The notes under the pieces were generated by a model that was not told the DNA's origin, made no database searches, and saw only the letters and a list, made by a program, of their open reading frames with translations. DNA of 64,000 nt from Metallyticus violacea (taxonomy: Eukaryota > Arthropoda > Insecta > Mantodea > Metallyticidae), in assembly GCA_030762175.1 (NCBI GenBank), contig CM060838.1, positions 18,025,501 to 18,089,500 of the forward strand. Direction: 5' to 3'. A program made the position numbers and the translations under genes. Position 1 is the stretch's first letter; every line of letters starts with the position of its first letter. Below, in pieces: positions 57,370 to 64,000 of this stretch.

Positions 57370-58879
57370 TGGCCCAGTGTGCTGGAATTTTAAATCATAC
57401 TCATTATGCTGTACCCTAATATCTTAGCATATTCTTCAAAATCACTAATTTCTTAACATTCAGAAATTGATGTTTTTTAAAGTAAATTGTGTAATTATTA
57501 CTGAAAATTAGTTTTTTTCACAATAACAGTTTCCTTATGAAAGCTCTGATACAGCATACAGCTGTGAGATGATTTGTGAAGAGAAGGAATAATAATGTTG
57601 AAGTGATTTAATATATCAACAGGGAAAGTAAATCGAAAATCTATTTTTCATTTAGAAGTTCAGAAATATGCACACCCATCTCATTTACAAATGATATGAT
57701 TTCATCTATAAAATCAAAATATCTTCCAGAAGTTTCCACAAGTTAATCACCACACCTCACAGTAATAGAAATATAATCCATATTCACTGTTATATTCATC
57801 CAGATTTATCTTATATCTTTAAATGGTCTTAGTTATATCATTATTAGCCATATTATTAATCTAAGATGCATGGCATATTTGTAACATTGTGGTCTTACCT
57901 TTCTTCATTCATAATTTTTTTCAGCTACTCCTATCATTACAGCTTTCTCCATTTCTATATACTTTTCATATTATTATTATCTCTGTAAATTATGCTTCTT
58001 ATAGTGTTAACAACCTCGCTACACACTAAACACTTAGCCAAACCATCTTGGCCTGCAATTTAAAACTAGGCACTATTGTGATCTGATACTACATTGTACT
58101 GCTGAGTAAGGCTCCCCACTCCTAAAGTTTAATGTACATGTACACTGTAGCACCCAGTCATGTTAAGGTTTCCTGCTGCCCAAATTTGCACAAGTTGACA
58201 GTAACGTTGTAGGTGGAGCTGTTTTCTAACCAGATGGTAGTATTTTTATTGGAAAGTGGCCTCAATTTATTCCTTGAAGTCATAGGGGATTTTCTCTTTC
58301 TCTCCACAGACTGATTAATCCAGAAGAGTTACAGTCTACAGTATTTACTCTTGCCCCGTCAAGCCATAATTTTGTGATTCTATTTCTTATTGCTTTTGGG
58401 TTAAGAATGTGATGAATATATAGAAGTATATCTTCTAATATCTTTTCATCAGGAGATATAAGGCTAGATGCTTGTCATGCACATTTACTCCTACTGCACC
58501 TATTCCTTTATTATGACCGATGGTCAGTATTATCTTCATGTTCCCCTTCCTCCTCTGAATCCTCTTTCCTCTCCTCTTTACCTGATATATCAACAATTTG
58601 CAAATTTCTCTCACATTCCATGTCATATGGGTCAGCAATCTTGATTAGTCTGATGCTCATTGATTTTATTAAAGTTTAAATGATAATATATAAATGCACA
58701 GTACCAAATTCACTCCAATTCAACACCAAACAGTTTCTGCCCTCTAGCAATAAGTTATATGAACTATCAGAATGTGAACATAATGCAGAATGCTGTAACT
58801 TTGCAAAATATGCATACTGGTAGCATAACAGGAGAAATGTCATTGTACCATACAACATTCTAATATCATGAAGGGAGAT
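57370..58879. other. AROS intron sequence, nothing recognised
   Basis: AT-rich 1.5 kb. Short frames only. Confidence 0.5.
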
Positions 58880-59600
58880 GTCGTCATTATATGGATTAAA
58901 CCATTTTGTACTGCAGTTATGACTTCATCATCGTCAAATCTGCTCATGCTTCTTATAGAAGTCCAAATATATGGAAATAAGAAAGTGCAAGATTTTGTAC
59001 TGCAGTTATGACTTCATCATCGTCAAATCTGCTCGTGCTTCTTATAGAAGTCCAAATATATGGAAATAAGAAAGTGCAAGATCTAGGCTTTGGGGTGGGT
59101 GAGGAAGTACAGCCCATCAAAGTTTAGTAATCTCTTCTTAGGCACAAAGACTGTTTGTGTGTTTGCATTTTCATGAAAAAGAGAATAGATTTGAGTCACA
59201 TCTTTGTGAGATCAGATGTTGTACCAAAACAATTTCTTCAATTTTAGAAGAGTTTTTACATATACTTAAGTAACTATTTCACCAGAAGACAATACATCAA
59301 TCAAAATAACCCCTCAGAGTCCCAGAAAAAAGTGGCAGTGACTTTATCAGCTGAGGTTATTTTTGAACTTCTTTTCCCAAGACACTGCTTGGCCCGAAGT
59401 GATGAATCTTTGATCTTTGAATATGCTGGACAACAAATTTTTACTTTCATCATGGTGATGAGCAAGCAACTCTGACAAATGATGGTTCTATGTTACATCT
59501 CAGCTATGCTATTTTATATAAGCAATAATGCACAACAATATAGTCATTGTTGATCAACATTGTTCATCTTATATTGTTGGAATGGTTGCCCTTGCTGTGC
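58880..59600 (-). mobile_element. decayed mariner relic with internal duplication
   Basis: Minus strand: KITSADKVTATFFWDSEG (mariner KVM.TVFWD..G), later SPTPKPRSCTF (PPYSPDLAPSD region) and RFDDDEVITAVQN (RF.SDEEV..AV). Stops throughout. The segment with the last motif is duplicated (58904-59081). Confidence 0.72.
58904..59081. repeat. 89-bp tandem duplication, two copies, one mismatch
   Basis: Copies 58904-58992 and 58993-59081 begin ttttgtactgcagttatgac and end aagaaagtgcaaga. The only difference seen is ctcatgc versus ctcgtgc. Confidence 0.97.
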
Positions 59601-60452
59601 CAAACAAAGGTTTTAGCTGTTAATATTTTTATCACTTTAATTCAGCTATAGAGAAAGGTTGCAGCAATTCCATTGCATCATGGTGATCATTTAACTGGGC
59701 TACAGAGAGAGAAATCGCTTTTGGAGAAATGGAGTAATCTACTAATGGAAGTAGATGGGAATAAGTTACTGAATTTAAGTTCAGAGAAACATTTAAAATA
59801 ATAAGTGAGTAAGAAATAGTTAAGAAGAGTCTATCTATCAAAAAAGAAAAATATGATATGGTTTTGATTATGTGGGTGACCCCAATATTAGACCAGTAAG
59901 AAAATCAGCAACTTAATCAAGATGAAATGTTTAAAAAATATTTGTAATTAATAGATACAAAATTGTATATGGTGGTAAGTTGAATATTGGGGGGATTTTT
60001 TTTCTAGAAATCTGAAGAGGTAATTCCACGATGTCAGTAGCTAGGATTGGATTCAGTGTCTTCAGAAGATCCGGAAAACCCTAGCTCCCCTTACAGTATG
60101 AGAGAAAGATGTTTCCATTATATATTTAAACTGAAAAATTTAAATTATATAATTTTGTATACTGTGTTTTCTACTTTTGATTTATTAAATTGACCATTGA
60201 ATAAATTTGTTCAAAATGGTGAATATTTAAATCTTAAACTCTATAAAATATTTTTTTAAATTGGTGTCATTTCTTTTAAACAGATATGGAATGCTTTGAA
60301 GACATTTTATACCAGCCAATATATTATTCAGTTCTGTTAAACTGCAAATTAAACTTTGGTATTTACTTTCCACTTTTTATATTATTTTTTAAACATTTTT
60401 CAGGTTTAATAAGAAGCATTGTAATAATAATTTTGTTGTTTTTTTCATTCAG
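59601..60452. other. AROS intron sequence next to the last exon, nothing recognised
   Basis: AT-rich, T-rich polypyrimidine stretch before the 60452 acceptor. A 61-codon frame at 60286-60471 overlaps the exon border in another frame. Confidence 0.5.
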
Positions 60453-60572
60453 ATTTTTGCAAGAGCAGTAAAAGTGCAAAAAGACCAGTTGGAGCCTGAA
60501 TGCAAACCTGAAAGCACAGTGTTCACTGAAGAAGATTTTGAAAAATTTGAAAAGGAATATTTTGCTTGCTGA
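60453..60572 (+). CDS. AROS-like terminal exon with conserved C-terminus
   Basis: Acceptor ttttttcattcAG ends at 60452. 39 codons plus TGA (60570-60572). It encodes IFARAVKVQKDQLEPECKPE, then STVFTEEDFEKFEKEYFAC, the family's diagnostic end. It is followed by AATAAA at 60699-60704. Confidence 0.94.
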   Translation: MFARAVKVQKDQLEPECKPESTVFTEEDFEKFEKEYFAC

Positions 60573-60698
60573 TGACTTTATCACCCAGTTTTCTGAAAAT
60601 TATCCATTAATAAGCTTGTAAGGTACTGAAATAGTATGTATTTTTTCTTTCGTCTCCTTTTTTCTTATAATTTTCTATCTTTATAAATAATAACACTC

Positions 60699-60704
60699 AA
60701 TAAA
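60699..60704 (+). terminator. polyadenylation signal AATAAA of the AROS-like gene
   Basis: First canonical AATAAA, 127 bp after the stop codon, giving a short 3' UTR. Assigned by position. Confidence 0.6.
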
Positions 60705-61929
60705 AACTTTAGTAACTATGTCTGTAAAACTTGAATAAGCGCATATTAATTTGCAAAAATTTATAAAGATGGTATCTGCTTCATAATGTAGAATATGGCA
60801 TTTGTTTCATAAGGTTTAAAAAAAATATATATGCATTTTGTTGTTCATTATTATATAAGCCAGATATCTTTTCACAATATCCTACTTTTTCCACTGTTAC
60901 CTTTGAGAGTTCATAATGCAAGACTAATAATACTTTTTTTATACTTGTGTTCAAATATTGCAGATATCTTGTTATCTGATTGTTGATTTTGATTTGCTTC
61001 ACATTATTTAGTATTTCATGATTTTTGGATTGAAATGATACTTATTTAAGACAACTTAATTTTATATAAATTAATTTGAATAAAACACTATATTAATTAA
61101 AGTTTATATTACTATATTATCTTACTGCAGATGTCAACAGCACCAGGCGCTCTTTGCCATTCCTCATTGGCTAATGGGCACAATGCTTTTTGTGATATAA
61201 ATTGTTTAAAGTAGTAATTTATTTGTAATACATTTAAAAAATGTCAAGAAAATTTCATTTTAATCAGCTCATGAAATATGTGTTATAGTGTTGGTGTATC
61301 CTAGTGCATGCAACACAATTTCATGAACTAGGTCAGAGATTACGTTTCTCAAATTAACCATTAAAGGTTGCTTCATCATAACATGGGTATATGGGACCTG
61401 ATTACTGCATTATCTTATCTCTTGACCTTGTTCAGTGGAAAGAACAGAGAAAATCTTTAGTTTGTGAACACAGTTTGCCACTCAAGGTTATAAATTTATT
61501 GGCATGCTTTTTGCATGATTCTGGCAACTACATTGAGGGAATGAGACATTGAAGGCTATAGTTTTATTTACATTAAAGTTTAAAGAAATGCAGGTTAGGT
61601 ATTCTGAGGCATATTAAAAAAGTGTTTGTATGCTAAATAAGGTAAAACTGATATATCCCTTTTTTTTTATACCACTTTCTTGATTTTATTAGCATTATTA
61701 ACTTTTAGTAAGGAATACTATATTATGTACATTGCTTTAGAAGAAGCATCTGTCATTCTTACACCTTAGCCAAGGAAATCTAATGGTTGTCTTTATAGGA
61801 CATTTGCAAAACATAATTTAGTGTAGGCAGGCTTTGCTGCCACCTCCTACCCCATAAAACCTCCATGAGAAACACGCCTCAGTCTGCATATTCCAGGGCA
61901 AAGCTGGTGGCAATTTATTAAGGGGTGAA
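60705..61929. other. downstream of the AROS-like gene, nothing recognised
   Basis: AT-rich intergenic DNA with a slightly GC-richer patch at 61130-61180. No gene recognised. Confidence 0.45.
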
Positions 61930-63780
61930 GTTTAAAGAAAGAAATCAAAAGTATTATAGACACAAAGAAGTCAGTATTAGATGACACTATACTTCACTAA
62001 CTGATTAATTTATCAGAACATGTTTCAAGAGCTATTGCTCTCATCTTCAGCTGGGACCAGCTAACACTGGCAGTTGACAATGTGATCTCTGGTGTTTCTG
62101 ATAAACAGCAAAACAGAAAGTCCATTGGCAGGATCTCAAAACTCATAATATGATGTTTATTCTTTAAAATGAAGCTCTTTTTCCATTTGCTAATTTACTG
62201 GGATTATGGTAGCTTTCAGCAAATGGTTTCGTTCTTTTTTTTTGTCATGATTGTTAAATTCATAAATCCATCTGTTTATACTTTTGTCCTTGTCTCTAGA
62301 TTTCTTTTTTTAAAATGTTATTGTACTGCCTATATATATCTCATCACAATCCTCACAATCTATCTGGTATACTCCTGCCATTTTGTTAAATGAAATAATA
62401 TCCTTTACGGTTCTGTTAAAAAAGTTCCGAATGTTACATTTATTTTGTGCAGCCAACACAATATCAAATTATAAAAATTCTTTTCATGAATGGCTTGTTT
62501 GCCCATGGATGGTATATGAATTTTTTAAAACTTATGTTCCTGTTTATGATGAAGAGAGTGGTTGTGTTTTTAATATCTCTAAGTCTTTTGAAATGTCTGA
62601 CTTTCTTTATGTACTAGTGAATGGTTGAATCCATCATTGAGGGCAGTATTGGCGATTTACTGGTATTCCACTGTACATTCTTCCTTGTTGAGTGGGATGT
62701 TTACTAATCTATGAACAAGGCTGTTTATAATGGCATGTTTGTGTCATTTAGGATTGAAGCTATTATTCTTTATGAATTATCTGATGTGTGGGTTTCCTAC
62801 ATATACCAAAGCAATTATATTGTTTCTTCTGTAGATTTTATGGTCGAAAAAGGGCAAACATCCTTCCTCTTCAATTATTATAGTGAATTTAATGCTTTGG
62901 TCTTGCAGATATAGTAATTTTAAGGCATCCGGTGATTGTTTGTTTGTTTGTTGTTTTTTTTTTTTTTTTTTGTACTATTGAGAATATGTCATCCACATCG
63001 CAAAACCATGTTTTAAAGATAAATGGAACTGCCTTCTAATTTGTGCTTCTACTGTACTCATGAATAATTTTCCAGAAATAGAGAGATGACATTACCCCTA
63101 GCCAAGCCAGTGTTTTGTTGGTAAATTTTTCCATTGAAGTTTTGATCTATGCACAATTTTGTAAGATTGATTTAATCCTCAATTTCATTTATCAAATGTT
63201 CATACTTTTAAGCCATTTTTATAGTTTCAGGAATAGTCATAGTTTTGGAATGCTAGTGAATAAAGGTGCAACATTAAAAAGACGAGGGGATCATCTGACA
63301 AAATCACTGCATTGTTAATTTTTCCACCAATTGATAGGAGTTGGTAATGTTTCTGCTTTCAAATTGTTTCAAAGTTTCAAAATTTTACCAACCATTTGAC
63401 TAGAGTATAGTTTGGTGCATTTATGTTATTAATTATTGGGCGCATGCTTTTGCTTAGTTTGTGCATATTGAGGAGGCCATAAATCTTAGGAAGCATGGGG
63501 CTGTTTGTTTTTATCATACATTTATCACTATCTGACAAGGTTTTTGGCTATCCAAGGGTAAAGTTAAAAGCTTTGACACATTCAAGGAATCATGCATTAC
63601 TGCATATTCTGTTCTAGGCAGTAGGATCTCCATTCGTTTAATGCAGTCATCATAGTCTAGGATCACTAACTTGTTCCCTTTATCTGCATTTATGTACACC
63701 ACTTGTTTATTGTTGTGATCTAAGTACATCTTTATGATGTTGATGAGAGTTATATACAGTTATTATTACTATACTGCTTT
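61930..63780 (-). mobile_element. large decayed Penelope-like retroelement
   Basis: Minus strand, right to left: ADKGNKLVILDYDDCIKRM (conserved Penelope RT N-terminal KADKG..IVI.D), MRPIINNINAPNY-like and LVKW (63480-63400), DQNFNGKIYQQNTGLARGN (RT motif FN...Y.Q..G.AMG), KKFIYHPWANKPFMK, then the GIY-YIG endonuclease start MAGVYQIDCEDCDEIYIGST (about 62383-62320). The 3' end carries a hammerhead-like core: CTGAAGA (62050-62044), stem GAGAGC/GCTCTT, GAAAC, ATGT (to 62014). Stops and frameshifts throughout. EN-plus Penelope-like class by its GIY-YIG domain. Right edge uncertain. Confidence 0.85.
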
Positions 63781-63783
63781 ATT

Positions 63784-64000
63784 TTATTTAATATCTGCCC
63801 ACATTGGTTTTTGATGGATTGGCTTGTCTCTTTTGATGTTGCACCTTTGTTCGCTAGCATTCCAAAGACTGCTCCTGAAACTATAAAAATGGCTTAAAAG
63901 TACGAGCATTTGGTAGATGAAATTGAGGATTAAACCAATCTTACAAAATTGTACATAGACCAAAACTTCTTCATGTTCAACCACAAAACTTTCCAAACTT
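63784..64000 (+). mobile_element. Penelope-like RT fragment in opposite orientation, cut by window edge
   Basis: Plus strand: WLVSFDVAPLFASIPKTAPE, TIKMA, then LTKLYIDQNFFMFNHKTFQ, the palm region of Penelope RT (SFDV.SLFTN.P, TYF.FN...Y). The same stretch lies on the minus strand at 63130-63300 with about 85-90% match, so the two are inverted copies of related elements. Confidence 0.82.

Larger units (their letters stand above)
52424..60572 (+). other. AROS / RPS19BP1-like gene, 3' three coding exons; first exon not found
   Basis: Span of three joined exons (52424-52510, 55480-55604, 60453-60572), introns 2969 and 4848 bp, phases consistent. They encode about 109 residues plus a leading split codon, against 136 in human AROS, so about 25 N-terminal codons are missing upstream. 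AROS (active regulator of SIRT1, ribosomal protein S19-binding protein 1) is a small basic nucleolar protein linked to SIRT1 activity and to small-subunit ribosome assembly. The C-terminal signature TVFTEEDFEKFEKEYF is almost identical to the vertebrate TVFTEEDFQKFQQEYF. Both introns are loaded with transposon relics. Confidence 0.9.

Overview
This window is AT-rich nuclear DNA from an arthropod, most likely an insect with a large, repeat-rich genome. The evidence is long introns with GT/AG borders, animal-type housekeeping genes, mariner/Tc1-IS630 transposons, R1/jockey-like LINEs, Penelope-like elements, a Ty3/gypsy relic and several tRNA-derived SINE families. I cannot name the species. There is no bacterial, plasmid or phage content.

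Three host genes are supported. (1) The minus strand from 30206 down past the left edge holds the 5' part of an importin-alpha gene of the KPNA3/KPNA4 (insect Kap-alpha3) type. Six exons encode 296 codons (importin-beta-binding domain plus about the first five or six armadillo repeats). All splice phases agree, and the rest of the gene lies beyond base 1. (2) 35440-36621 (+) is a complete, uninterrupted 393-codon KIN17 gene (C2H2 zinc finger, winged helix, C-terminal KOW/SH3-like region). (3) 52424-60572 (+) holds the last three coding exons of an AROS/RPS19BP1-like gene (active regulator of SIRT1, ribosomal protein S19-binding protein). Its first coding exon was not found. The genes have no evident joint function beyond being housekeeping genes: nuclear import, DNA repair/RNA processing, and ribosome biogenesis.

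The rest is introns and intergenic DNA filled with mobile elements. 1-30140 (importin introns) contains mariner relics, an IS630-like element with terminal repeats, LINE fragments, minisatellites, an inverted SINE array and Penelope-derived hairpins. 30207-35439 has the importin promoter (a perfect CRE palindrome), a mariner end fragment and a Ty3/gypsy pol relic. 36622-52423 has a 5'-truncated Penelope-like insertion with intact target-site duplications, a LINE relic split by a young SINE, and a GC-richer internally deleted transposon. 52511-60452 (AROS introns) has IS630 and mariner relics and SINEs. 61930-64000 is a large decayed Penelope-like element with a second fragment in the opposite orientation.

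The most interesting signal is the set of Penelope-like insertions. Several carry a hammerhead-ribozyme-like core (CTGANGA - stem II - GAAAC, often followed by a short self-complementary ACATGT-type segment). At least two have the same architecture: a minus-strand 3' tail on one side, an inverted copy of part of that tail on the other, and a 12-14 bp target-site duplication. One region (3448-3696) is a near-perfect hairpin with a hammerhead-like core in each arm.
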